Positions 48,865-61,200 of a stretch of DNA of 64,000 nucleotides are shown here, piece after piece. The translations under genes were made by a program, and so were the position numbers. Origin of the DNA: Triops longicaudatus (lineage: Eukaryota > Arthropoda > Branchiopoda > Notostraca > Triopsidae); assembly GCA_022885665.1 (NCBI GenBank), contig JAGQDJ010000123.1, forward strand, positions 62,001-126,000, written 5' to 3'. Every line of letters begins with the position of its first letter. Position 1 is the first letter of the stretch. Under the pieces are notes generated by a model. The model was not told where the DNA came from and did not search any database. It saw only the letters and a program-made list of their open reading frames with translations.

Positions 48865-51800
48865 CTAATATGGAACATTGGAGAACAAATAAGACACCGA
48901 TTCTCCATTATGAGTACGACGCAGTGCCTCCGCGAAGATCATGGATACGTCAATCACCTACAAACAGAATTTCTTTTTAAAAATCTTACATCACATTATA
49001 CACTTATTTATTTAAAAAAATATTTTCTTCTGAAAAATATGCCTTTTCACCCCATTTACCTTGATTTTCGGACACTCTTTCATGTGTTTATCTTGGGGAA
49101 TCGTATTGGTTACTACTACAGCTTCAAATGAGGCATTATTGATGCGAGAAATCGCCGGGCCTGAGAAGATTCCATGAGTAAGAATAGCGTAGACTTTCGT
49201 CGCTCCTGCTTCGATCAATCTGAAAGAATTCAACAAGAATTCAAGTTAAAAATGACTCACAACAAAACATAAGTAAATTCTTTATTACATCCCAAAAGGT
49301 TTTTCGGTTTCAACTCGAGGAGAGTTTTTATTGAACATGTTTAACCCAAATAAAACGTAGTGATTTTAATTTGCCTAATTTTATAAATGTCCTATCTATT
49401 CCTAAATTGAACAGTTTAACTTTATCCTAGTTTAATTTTATCATATCTAATATAACCTCGCATAAGCCAACCTAATCTGGTTTACCTTAATCTAACTTAA
49501 AACAAACCAGAACTAGCTCAACTTCTACTAGACTAACGTTGCTTTTCTCCTGCGCCCTAAGTGCGGGTTACTCCGTTCATGGGACACTTAAATGTCGATA
49601 CACAGCGCCAGCTACGAAAATTACCTGTTAACGTCAACAGGCGCTAGCATATGATAGATTTCAGTAATAAAAAATGCCTGTACCATGCGTAACTCACACG
49701 GTATTATGCTCTACTTCGCTCGGTACACATGTTCAGAGGCCGTGGAAACGCATTCTAACCTACCCTTACCGAACTTAAACCAACCTTCACTAATCTGACT
49801 TAAGCTAGCTTAACCAAATGCTCGCTTCAGAAAGTTACCTAACCTAACTCAGTCTAACGCAGAATTGGGCGGACTTGGCTTTTAAACTGGACTCAAATCC
49901 CAACGAACTCCATTTCTGGGCGAATTTCGGAGCTGAACAACTCCGACAAGTATTTTTTTTTCTATTGAGTTGAACTTACATTTGGATTTGAAGCGAACTG
50001 TTATGGCCAGAATTGGAAATAAGTTGGACTCTTTAGCAAATGAGGAAAGGTAAGAGGTGCTCGTAAGAAATAACAGCCAAAAAGCCTTTTTAGGTTTCCA
50101 AGTAAGGTGACAAAATAAAGCTTAATACTCTTGAAATAGTCCGTACGATGGTTCTAAATCAATCAGTTCACATTCCTGTGCGAAGTACAGACAACCATTT
50201 AGTGGACTGTTAAAATTATTTGCCAGTTGAACTTGATCGTGATGGGGTATAGTTGGAACTGGTTCTACCGCAAGAATAATGCTAGAATACTGAGCCGCAG
50301 TTCTTTCAATAATTTCAAACGGACGAGGACTTGCTCGAAGTCCTTTTATTACATTTTTGCCCAAGCCTGGTCTAACCTAATGTATTTTAAGTTAAACTAA
50401 CTTAACCTTACTCAACCTAAATCAACAAACTAATCTAACTAGCTTCACCTAACTTAGCCACGCGTAAACAAAACTAATTTAACCTAACTTAAATTGATAT
50501 ACTTCAACCTAACTTGCATAAGTTCAGACATACGCATCGTAAACACAAACTTAACCTAATTACGTTCGTTTCACAACGGAATAAAAAAAAATAGATGGAA
50601 AAAAATTAAGTTAAACTTAGGCTAGGCTAGCTCTAGTCGGAGTTGTTAGTTTTTTCTTCCAACAGTAGACAAGAGGAGTAATATGTCTGCGTGAGGTATA
50701 ATGAGAAAAATTGCAATATTTACTTTTCGGCGGCGTGACAAATGGTGCCACAAGTATCAGCCATATCGTCTACTAAGATGGCTACTTTATCTCTAACGTC
50801 ACCGACTAAAACCATGGACGCTACTTCATTGGCCTTCTTGCGTTCCTTGTGGATTAAAGCAAATTCGACATTAAGCCTATCGGCGATAGAAGTAACTCGT
50901 TTGGCGCCACCGGCGTCGGGCGACACAATGATGGAATTCCGCCATTCGGGGATGTTTTCTTTAACCCATTTGAGAACAGCCGGCTCGGCGTACAAGTTAT
51001 CCACCGGAATGTCGAAAAAGCCTTGGATTTGCGAAGCGTGCAGATCCATCGTGATGATGTGATCAGCTCCGGCCACGCTCAGCATGTTTGCCACCAGCTT
51101 CGCCGAAATCGGAGCTCGACTCTGCACAGGCTTCCATAGTTACGAATACATTTAGGGGGCAAAGAAACCTTCTCAACATTACTTTATCCTTTTTGTCTTG
51201 GCGCGCGTACGGAAAGCATGGAATCACGGCCGTTACTCGGGATGCGGACGCAATTTTACATGCGTTGATCATAATTAGCATTTCCATCAAGTTATCGTTC
51301 ACCTCTCCAGACCCACTTTGGACGATATAGACATCTTCCCCGCGTACCGATTCTCCAATTTCCACACTGAAATGACACAAATCATAGTAGACAATACAGA
51401 AACAGAAAACAAAAAAGTCGTTACCACAAGAATACTAAAAGTAATTGTAATGTAAAAATGAAACCAATTACAAATCAACAGACAAAATAATTATAAATAC
51501 ATAAGTAAAATAAAATCGGTGCTCGACTCTGAATACGAGAATTAATAAAAAATGAAAGTAAAAGTACAAACCAGGTTTCCATGTTGGAAAATTTCTTAGT
51601 GACCACACGGCCTAAATCTATCCCCAGCCGATCGACGACCCTTTGAGCAAGGTCAGGGTGCGAGGAACCACTAAAAACTTTGATGTTCGGCATTCTGGGG
51701 TTAAGGCGTCCTAAAGATTGGGTTAGCTCCCCAAAATCTGGAAAAACAGACATTAAGTTAAAAATGTAAATATCCAAAAACCAGGAGATAACTCTATAAC

Positions 51801-52119
51801 AAAACAAAACAAAAACTGCGTAAAAAATTACTATATACCGAAAACGGCCAACGAGGACTTAACGGGACACTGAAGCGCGGTGCCACCTGTCGTTGCCATG
51901 GAAACAAGTGGAGGTCTAGAAGGCGGAGGTTTACGGTGCTGAGGGGCGTGCTCTGATTCTCGCCTGCGGCTATTATGATCACGTGCTAAAACAGACAGGA
52001 TTTAGAAATACAACAGACTGAATACTAAATGGATTAAAACACCAAATACCTTCTGGAGCCTGGCGGGGAAGTTTCTGGCAGTTTATCCTTGTGTAAATAG
52101 TTAAGTCTGAGTTAGCCAT
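48865..52119 (-). CDS. PRPS: Ribose-phosphate pyrophosphokinase (PRPP synthetase) with N-terminal extension
   Basis: Seven exons: 52119-52050, 51985-51839, 51737-51572, 51366-51183, 51121-50724, 49219-49060, 48957-48865. Phases close to 405 aa. From M88 (MPNIKVFSGSSHPDLAQRVV) it matches the 318-residue PRPS family to the end (SVSYLFSNVPY). Visible active-site parts are SPDAGGAKRVTSIADRLNV, the flexible loop HKERKKANEV and the PRPP loop DDMADTCGT. The enzyme makes PRPP from ribose-5-phosphate and ATP in the cytosol, for purine, pyrimidine and NAD synthesis. The loop insertion typical of PRPS-associated proteins is absent, so this is the catalytic subunit. The 87-residue extension, Pro/Arg/Ser-rich, is open and spliced in phase from an upstream ATG. 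M53 and M88 are alternative starts. Confidence 0.95.
49365..49870. repeat. Degenerate CCTAA-type tracts in PRPS intron (first block)
   Basis: Plus-strand runs such as tctaatataacctcg, gccaacctaatctgg and acctaacctaactcag occur at about 49440-49530 and 49740-49870, inside the intron between exons 51121-50724 and 49219-49060. Confidence 0.5.
50122..50364 (-). other. Unrecognised open reading frame in PRPS intron
   Basis: About 80 open codons on the PRPS strand with protein-like composition (FEIIERTAAQYSSIILAVEP, ELIDLEPSYGLFQEY). There is no in-frame ATG near its start, and it is flanked on both sides by CCTAA-type tracts. It may be a retroelement remnant or an unused exon. I recognise no family. 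Confidence 0.25.
50375..50560. repeat. Degenerate CCTAA-type tract in PRPS intron (second block)
   Basis: Plus strand has ggtctaacctaatg, aacttaaccttactcaacc, taatttaacctaactt and similar, directly beside the open frame at 50122-50364. Confidence 0.55.
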
Positions 52120-52405
52120 TAGCTTTGCACTATCTGGAATTGTATCTTTTAAGAGAGCTGAGATTTTTTGATGAATTCATTGAGAATAAAACTGAAACGG
52201 GTCTGGTGAAATTAAAATAACGGCTAGATTTTGCAGGAGTTGCGATTGAGTTCGGTCAACTACGTAAGTGAAAATTCATTGTTGTTGCCATTGCTCCATC
52301 TGGTTGTTTCCTACGCAATAGTCAAGCGGACTTGGGAAGGAAGGCCTGATAATTCATTGTTGGTGTGCTATCCCCAAAGGATATCGACAGCAGGCCGAAG
52401 GAATC
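52120..52405. promoter_or_regulatory. Compact divergent promoter region PRPS / RAB21
   Basis: Only 286 bp separate the PRPS start codon (minus) from the RAB21 start codon (plus), so both 5' UTRs and core promoters must fit here. No clear TATA box stands out. The arrangement suggests a bidirectional promoter, but upstream non-coding exons cannot be ruled out. Confidence 0.5.
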
Positions 52406-54177
52406 ATGACATCAGCTAATCCCGCATTACAGATGAAAGTGGTGTTGTTAGGCGAAGGATGCGTAGGAAAAACTTCGTTGGTCTTACGGTTTGTGCAAGA
52501 TCAGTTTGTGGAGAAACACAATTCAACCATTCAGGTAGAGAAGTTATTTGGCCATATTTTCAGTAATAAACGATGTGCACCTCCTTAGGCGTCTTTCGTG
52601 ACCAAGAAGATGACAGTCGGTCGGCAAAAAGTTATATTAAACATATGGGATACAGCCGGGCAAGAGCGGTTTCACGCCTTAGGCCCAATTTATTACCGCG
52701 ATGCCCAGGCCGCTATCTTAGTTTACGATATCACAGACCATGACTCCTTCCAAAAGGTTGATTTTTGCTGCTATTTGATTTTTAAAGCTTTGAAAAATGA
52801 AATTTTATTCTAGGTGAAAACTTGGGTAAAAGAGTTGCGTCGAATGCGAGGCCAGGATGTTTTGGTTGCCATTGTAGGAAATAAACTTGATTTGGAAAAA
52901 GAACGTCATGTAGATTCAACGGAAGCCCAAAAGTAACCACAAAGCTATATATTATGGACTGTTGTTATAAAATGCGTATTTATCTGTCTCATTCGGGAAA
53001 CCCTTGTCTGCCCCAGACTACTAGCTAGCAAGCCTTGTAACCGGAACTGGTGGCGCCTAATTTATAAAATAACTTAATTTCATCAGTTACCTTAGTACTG
53101 ATAGCTTAAAGTATGTTTGCTGAAATTAGAACGGCACATTTATAATTTAGAAGATAATCCTAAGAAATAAAGGAACAAAAATCGAACTTAATTTCGACTT
53201 ACTGTACTTTACCTTACCTAATTTATCTAATGCAGAATCAGCCAACATAATGTAACCTAACCTTTATTCTGCGTAATATAACTAAATTACTTAATCTGTC
53301 TTTAACTGAATATCTTCAGTTAACGCAGCAACGAGCCACAATCACGCCACACCATTATAAGAGAAAATAAGAGAAATTTAACCCATTAAAGGCCAAATTT
53401 TTTCGGATTTTTTTCCAACTTTATTTCTATTCATCTCGCAGCCGTATAGTTAGGGAAAAATTTATGCTCAAATTAACATTCATTTTCCCAAAATTTCAAA
53501 AGGAAGTCTGATCCCCAAATGGTGAGCACGGCACGCACCATCTATTTTTCATGCTATCTTTGACGCAGTTTAAATGCAGCCCAACTTTGCGTTTAGCGCA
53601 TTGTTCTCGTACATTTTTTTTTTCATACCGCACATATCCTTTGTTTACCTCTTCTTCACGTTCACGTAAGTGTAATCCGGATAACCGGATGTCGATAGGG
53701 ACACGACTAGTTGTTAGTTTAGCGAAGATTTTCTCCGAGTCTTTTGGGGTCAGAAAGTGGTACGACGAAGCAATAATTCACCTAATAACTCTGCTAATAA
53801 TTCGCCTGAAATCTAGCAAAGGAATTGTACTGTGAGGGAAAACTGAACTCATGCATGCGGTTTTAGATTACAAAGTATTAGGATACATACGAATCAACTC
53901 GTAAGAATTGTCTAAAGAAATATAGTAACTAAAATGTACATTTTTATTCTACAGCTACGCTACTTCTGTGGGTGGTCACCATTACCAGACCTCTGCCAAG
54001 ACCAATCGAGGTGTGGAAGACCTCTTCGTGGGAGTAGTCCAAAACTATTTGCAGCTCAAAGTTGTCAAGCAAGAGCAAACCGCCCAGCAGAACGTTTCAA
54101 ATTCTTCCAGTGGCGTTGTCGTTGTGGAAGATTCTATCGACCAGCTTCCCAAGAAAAGTTGTTGTTCATCTTCATAG
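52406..54177 (+). CDS. RAB21: Small GTPase Rab21
   Basis: Four exons: 52406-52534, 52589-52756, 52814-52932, 53955-54177. Phases close to 212 aa (human 225). G1 is GEGCVGKTS (residues 16-24), switch II is WDTAGQERFHALGPIYYRDA (63 on), G4 is NKLD (122-125) and G5 is SAK (152-154). WDTAGQERFHALGPIYYRD followed by AILVYDITDHDSFQKVKTWV is diagnostic of Rab21 rather than Rab5. The C-terminus CCSSS carries the two cysteines for geranylgeranylation, in the CCxxx arrangement of human RAB21 (CCSSG). Rab21 works on early endosomes in integrin and cargo traffic. The 1-kb third intron holds a CCTAA tract. The gene is divergent from PRPS and convergent with Tao. Confidence 0.97.
53205..53300. repeat. Degenerate CCTAA-type tract in RAB21 intron 3
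   Basis: Plus strand has accttacctaatttatctaa, then atgtaacctaaccttt. It points the same way as the other tracts. Confidence 0.5.
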
Positions 54178-55275
54178 CTTCTACCTACTACCATCAACAT
54201 TGAAACGAATTTAACAAGTTTTGACCGTACGATTCCACGTGTCCGTCTAGAATCGTGATCTTATATCCCCAAGTCTTGTACAGTTATTATTCTTCGTTTT
54301 GACCCATTCAGCCTTTACTTCCCCCTCGAGAAGTGAAGATCTTAAAAAGTGGGAAGAAAAATTACTCTTGTAATCATTATCATGTAAAGAGTTATAAAAG
54401 AAGTTTGACTTTAAAAAACTTTTCTTTGGAGACGTTGAATTTTATTTCGACGGGCGTCAGATGTTCTGTTTTGCGCAGTTCATATTTTTTTTTCGTCTTT
54501 CGTTTCGTGAACCGACACAACGAAAAACCCACGAAGGATTATTATGATTTTTTTGTTGTTTTGTTTTAGCATACAAGGATTTTTTTGAATGAACAATACC
54601 TCACCGACCACATTGACATTTCTAAAACGGCTTTTTTCTTGCTTCTTAGCTTATCGCTTTATAGACACATACACATACTTTTATTTTTCCTGTCTGCACT
54701 GAATTTTCCTTTTTTGTAAAACACACCAAATTTTTGGAGACAGTCTCACAGAATTCTTTCCTTTTTGTTCTTAAAAAAAAGAAGAAAAAAGCATTTTTAG
54801 TTGTTGCAGTAGTGATAGTAACAGTACGTGATGGCGATATCCAAAACGAGCTACTTCTCTTTTTTGAAACTTTCAAGACGTCCAAGTAAATCTTTCTACC
54901 CATCTGGCAATTAGCAATCAAAAATTAACATTCAGACCTACAAGCATGCACACAATCCTATTCGAACGTGTGATTTTTTTTCTCTCGCTTTCGTAACCTT
55001 TCGCATTTCATACATACAATTAGTTTTTTGTCATCATCATTCAGGTCGCAATGCGTCAGGGAAACGGGGGGCCGGGAGGGGGTCGAAGAGAGAGAGAGAG
55101 AGAGAAAGGAGTCAGTGACATTGAATTCGGGTTGCGGTTCTTGGGTGTAAAAAGAGCTTTTTCCTTTTCTCACAATCTATTTTCTTGCTTCTCTCGTCCC
55201 TGTAAATTCTCGAAGTTTCCCTTTTTTTCTTCGTTCGAGGGGCAACCTAAGTTATAGTCCTTCCTTTACATCTCT
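54178..55275. other. Convergent 3' region RAB21 / Tao
   Basis: 1.1 kb between facing stop codons, holding both 3' UTRs. AATAAA on the minus strand at 54680-54685 may end Tao transcripts. A GA microsatellite sits at 55087-55104. Short ORFs at 54333-55173 are not supported. Confidence 0.6.
55087..55104. repeat. AG dinucleotide microsatellite
   Basis: Nine uninterrupted AG units on the plus strand in the probable Tao 3' UTR. Confidence 0.9.
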
Positions 55276-58200
55276 TCACTGCGAGGAAGCGCCTTGACCC
55301 GAACCTGACCTCCCCGGCCCTCGTGCTAGGCTCACTATCGAGCCAGTGACTGAATCAATGTCATCATCGCCGTACGACTCCCGCGATGGCTCAGCAATAG
55401 CCATGGCGCTATAACAGGGGAGGAAACAATAATTGTAAAATCAGAGTCGAATGGAATTGAGAAGTTACCTGAATCCCATGCGAACCGATTCATCGTCAAA
55501 CTGTTCCAATTCTTTGGACTGGTTTTCATGCAACTGCCGGATACGATCTCGACGTTCTCGAATAAACTCGTTGGTTTCCTGGCTCATCTGTGGGTATTAC
55601 AAGGAAAAGGTTGACATTAGGTTACAGACATTACAGCATAACCACAATGTTAATGTAAAATAGGAAAAGCAAGTAAATACACGATTCGCTTATGACCGGG
55701 TCAGATGGAAGAATGGAACAATACAAAGTATTTAAAAAAATAAAATAAATTGATAATATTCAAATTTGTAGAAATCTTGAAAGTTGAAGTATTTGCTAAG
55801 ATTTACGTAAACAAAACTATATACTTTTTGCTCCAATAAAGCTCTTCGAACAGAAACTCGGTTTTCGAGCTCGGTTCGCTCTCTATTGCGTTGAGCTTCA
55901 GCTGTGATTTTGCTCTTTGACTGGTACGCCATCAGGATTTCCAATTCCCTTTGTAGACGATCTCGGAGAGCTTGTGCCTCAATTTCTTGCGATTCATCCA
56001 ATCGAATCTGTAACGCAACCCGACCATTAGAGCCTCAATTTTATCACGATTGATTCTCGAAAATTGAGAAGTCGCGTTTAGGAAGAAAAGAGAAAACAGC
56101 GAAGCTTACGGATTGTTTCTGAAGCATTTCGGCAATGTTTTGCTCATACTGTTCTCCCAGTAAAGCCAGTTTCCTTCGTTGGTCTTCTTTCAGCTTTTTC
56201 AACATGACTTTTTGCTGATCCCGTGGCGTGGATGCAACCATTTGCGCTTTCAACGCCTTATACTGGCGCGTTTGAATCTTGACCGTATCACGAAACTGTT
56301 TCCGTATTTGGATTTCTTTTTGCTATTCATTTGGAAATCAAAACCGTCAACTTTACTGTAATAATTAAACACTGAAAAATTAATACTTTCAAGCTCTTCG
56401 GTTGCTGTTTCAATTCCAACGCGTGCTTCTTACGCAATTCGCGCTCCGCCCTCTGCGTGTATTCGTGCTGATTGGTCAACTCCGTTTGGTGCTGACGTCG
56501 GAGCTGCTCTTCCCGAAGCATGTGCACAGATCTTTGCTGTCGGTATTCCAACTCTTGTGTGAGCTCGTGATGACGTAAAAGCATGGCATGGGCAGTTTCT
56601 AACTGAGCTTGGCGTTTGTTCAATTCCTACGAAAATTGCAAGGGGCAAATTCATTAGCAACAAGTTTTTCTTATTGTTTGTAAGCGTGTCGCACAATTTT
56701 CTTCCAAATTATCACTCCCTTTACACAAACTCCATAGAAAACTAAACGCGAAAATCTTAACTTACTTCGCACAATAATTCTCTTTCAAACGTGTGAAACG
56801 ACAAAGTTTTGGCCCTTCTTAATCGTCTCACTTCCAAATCGAGATAGATTTTTTGACTTTGGACCAACTTTTCTTCTTCCCGCGCTTCCATCGCTTTTAA
56901 AGTTTCCTTATAACTCCTGGAACGTATAACAATAATCCGTTACCAAATTTCACAGTTCTAAACGAATCACGATCAGTATATTACTGTAGTGATGCATCAC
57001 GCTGTCTCTTGCTGGTACTTTCATCCGCATTCACTTCCTGCTTCCAGCGCTCTTTCGTTTGCTTGTACTCCCTTTTGACTTGAGCTTCAAAGTTTTTGCG
57101 TTCTTGAGCGTGTCTGGTGTTAATTTCTTTAACCAACTTCTTCTCCGCCAGGACGTTTTGCTTCAGCTACAAAATTCAGACAGGAGCTTACAAAATTAGC
57201 TTCTATAATCAGTTTCCACTAAAACAACATATTTTTTTTGACAAAAAGCATATTTTTTGGTTCAAAATAACCCACGTTGGTTGTACCTGATCTTTCAAAA
57301 TTCAAGACCCTCCAATAATAAATACTCTTAAAAAGACAGAAAGAAAGCTTGTCGTACTCTTTTGTCTGTTTCCTGTTGATGTTTGGTATTGAGTTTTTCC
57401 AATTCTTTGCGGAAAGACGTCAATAAGGCTTCGTATTCCTTATCCAGCGCTTGCTTATGCGTTTCCATTTCCATGCGGCACTTGGCTTCCAATTTGAGCA
57501 AAGCGCTTTGGTGCTCGCGACGCATGCGCTTATAACCCGAAATTTGTTCATGCATTTCTTCTTGCAAGTGTTCTTTCTGCTGCTTCGTGACTATTGATGT
57601 CGTGCGGATGGTAGCGAAATGGTTGGTGCCATCTGGACCAACAATCGAATTCCCGACCTTTTTCAAATAAAATTGTTCAAGAAATCGGAATGAGTTTTAC
57701 AATTGGCCAACGTTTTGTGCACGAATCAAACCTTCTGTCGAGAACGCATTGAAGGGACGTACGCTCCCCCTGTTCCGCCGGTACTTCCGTCCGCTTCCGG
57801 TCGCGGAGGCAAGCTCGATGTACTGCTGGACTTGGAAGATGCGGACACGCCCACGGATTGCACACTCTGCTCTGACGTAAGACTATTACTTTTTGAACTA
57901 TCTCCTCCCGTCTGATCGTCTTCTGTCGAGTCCACTGCAAAGAAAAGGAATAATAATGAAAAACGAAATGTCTAACGCGACAAGAAAATCGTATAGCTGC
58001 AACATTAATAAAACTCTATTAAACTGTTAACAGACGTTAATAAGACATGCGAAAACTCCAAAAGCAAAAATGTATTCAATTCTGCATGATTCAGGAACAC
58101 GAAATCAATAAACGGGAGTTTCCATTTAAATTCTTCTTTCTTAAACGTAATCTACTTGATTTTTCATTGCTTGTGTTAAAAATAATTCGATGATTGCCCT

Positions 58201-61200
58201 AATTAACTGTACATAAAACAACTTTATGGCAATTATGTATTATTAAGCATTATGAAGTATGCATGTGTTATCAAATTATACTTCGCACCCCAAACTCCAA
58301 TGGTTTTGCTTCTACTTTTCGGAATATTAGAAGCAGTTTACGGAGCACAAATGCAAAACTGCTAGTCAATTCATAATGATTTTTACGTAAAAAAACATTT
58401 TTTTTTATTTTTAAAAAATCTAGAGTGTGTCACGAAAAGATTTTTTCTATATTTCACTTTAGTTAAATAAACGTCTAATTTTACACTGAATTTTGCACAT
58501 TTTAATTATTATTTTTTTGTGGACACACTCTTATTTTATAAAGAATTCTTTACGCTGAAGTCGTTTTAGAGCTATGCTACACAAAAGTTCACATGTTTTC
58601 TGATCGTAAGCGCTTTGGCTTTGCAGTGGCCTTAAACTATACGATACGATTTATTTGTACTCAATAAGACTGTTTCGAACAGCTTTTCTTGCTTCTATTT
58701 TCGTTTAATATGATCTCCCCATTCGAAATTTTCCTTATTGTAAAAAATAGTCATAAAAATAAAGATTCTACTATTGCGAAGTAAAATATAACAAACCTTC
58801 GGGATCTCCGACAGTGCTTTCGCCTTCGAATGCTTCAACCATTAATATCTTCTTCATTTTGCGGTAATTTAGATTGTCCAACTCTCGAACGGCTGCTTTG
58901 GTACGTTGAATGAGGTCTATTAGCACGTGCGGCGAGCGAAGACGCGAAATGAATTGATGCTGCGGAAAAAAAGTAATGTTTCGGTTAGTTTTGCAATGGG
59001 CAATTGATTAATATATGAACATAATTATACACCGAATCGAAGAAAAAGTCAATACACAATACAACATATAGATAGCGAATAAAACGGCAGTTAGTCATGT
59101 TCACGCTGGAACGAATTTGAGAAAATAACAAAACGTAAACAGAACAAATATCAAGTGACAACAAAATGTAAATGAATCGTAAAACTCGAAAAATCTAAGA
59201 AGTTGTTACGTGTAAAAGTCTGCCAGCGCTGGGCCGATCGGAAGGGTTCTTCTGCAGACAAGAGTCGACAAAATGCCGAAAGAAGTCCGTCCAGTTACCG
59301 GCTTGCAAGCTGGGACTATCGTTCTGAGCAATGTGGTACAACGCACTCATGGCATTCATGTTGAAATAAGGCGGCTTCCGTTCCGCCAATTCCACGCACG
59401 TGATACCCAGCGACCAGACATCCACTTTGCCGTCGTATTGGCCTTCATCCATCGCTAAAATGACTTCAGGAGCCATCCAATATGGAGTTCCCACGAAACT
59501 ATTCGCTGGACAACGAATACTAGCTGAACCAAAATCCGCTACAAAGGGGAAAAACAAAATAATTTGCTGTCAATGAAAACTTATTCGCAAAATCTAAAGA
59601 AATACATTTATCAATGCACTTCAGCTTAGCCCTTTCAACCAAGGACGATTTTATAGAAGATATGTTAAGTCAACACTTGACACTTTAATGTGACTTTTAT
59701 AGAAGGCGAACCTTTTATTGTCACATTTGGTGAACACGCATTTGCAAGCTGAATTTACTTTAACATTATTCAGAAGAGACAAAAGAAAAAACCATACTAT
59801 TATAAAGAAAAACGTAGTCATCATAGATGCGCACGTTCTTTCAATACAATATTTAATTGTACGAAATAATAAATCACCCTTTAACAAGTGAAGAGTCACT
59901 GCTAAACACATGCCATTGGACAACAACGAAAATTCCCGCTGTGCAAAACTAGCTACGGTTTAAGCGATATTCGATAACACGACGGAGCGGGACACCGTTC
60001 GGAAAGTGAACTAGCGTTTGCACAAAGGCATACGCTGCGGAAGTATTCTATGCCATTTAAGTTGTTTCTATGCAATTGTAGTACCCTACACAATTTAAAT
60101 TTTTCGTAAAGTTATAAATATTTTTTTTTCAACTGCGTATTTGCCAAAGACATTTTCTTGAAGTGCGACCTGTGACTATTATATTACGGTAGCATACAGT
60201 CTTAGCAAAAGCACTTTCACTGTTATGACACTAAACAAATGCTATAGAAAGGTTCGCAAGGCAGCGACAGATTACAAAGTTCGCATAGCGAGAATATCCG
60301 TAGTTTTTGTTTTGTATTACACCCTTTCACGTAAGATTATTCAAAATGCACAATCTTGGACTTAGTCGGTATTTTTCTTCGTCATACACAAAACACGAAC
60401 TAAATGGATCAATCACGGAAACGCCAAATAACTTTATTCTCTAATTGTACTGCACGGAAAACATGTTACTCATATGTGTCCAAACTTACGATATTCTTTT
60501 TTTGATTTTGGTACATGAAGTGAAATAGTGATTAAAGTTCATAAATAAATTATACAATGCAACCTCTTTTGTATCATGTACCCTTTTTTGAGCGTTTGAC
60601 TACACAACTCGGAAAATATGAACGGGAACCGCAATGACGCAACGTTTTACTCGGCATTCGCGATTTTTCGGGTTAATAGCGCAAAAATTTGTTGAAGCGC
60701 TGGCTACAAACAGTCTACATTGTTTCATGCGCGTTCTACTCTACCAATGAAATCCTGTACCGATATCTTCTAAACAAATAGCTGTGTTATCTAGTTCATT
60801 AATGTTATTTACGCAATTTATCGTCACAATTCTCATTCACATTTTCCTCGTTTTTGAAATTTATCGTTTACTACAACCCTACTCCAGTGTCAGGCTTTTC
60901 AGTTGACGCGACGTGTGATACTAGTGTATACTTCTATAAACTTGCGGTTAAGATAAGAGCCAACTTCGTTACTCGAAAATCTAAAAGGCCAAAAAGATTA
61001 CGAACAAGTCTCTTCCCGTCTAACAGAAACGAAAATAATAGAAACAAAATAGGGTAAAATCACGATATAACGAACAATCGGCTGTAGTGTCCAAGGTTCT
61101 GGCGAAACACCTACGTAAATGTACAGGGAATGCTTCGGCTATAGCGAATTCGCCTATAATATATTTTCAACTATAACGTACAAAAACTGTGGTCCTCGTG

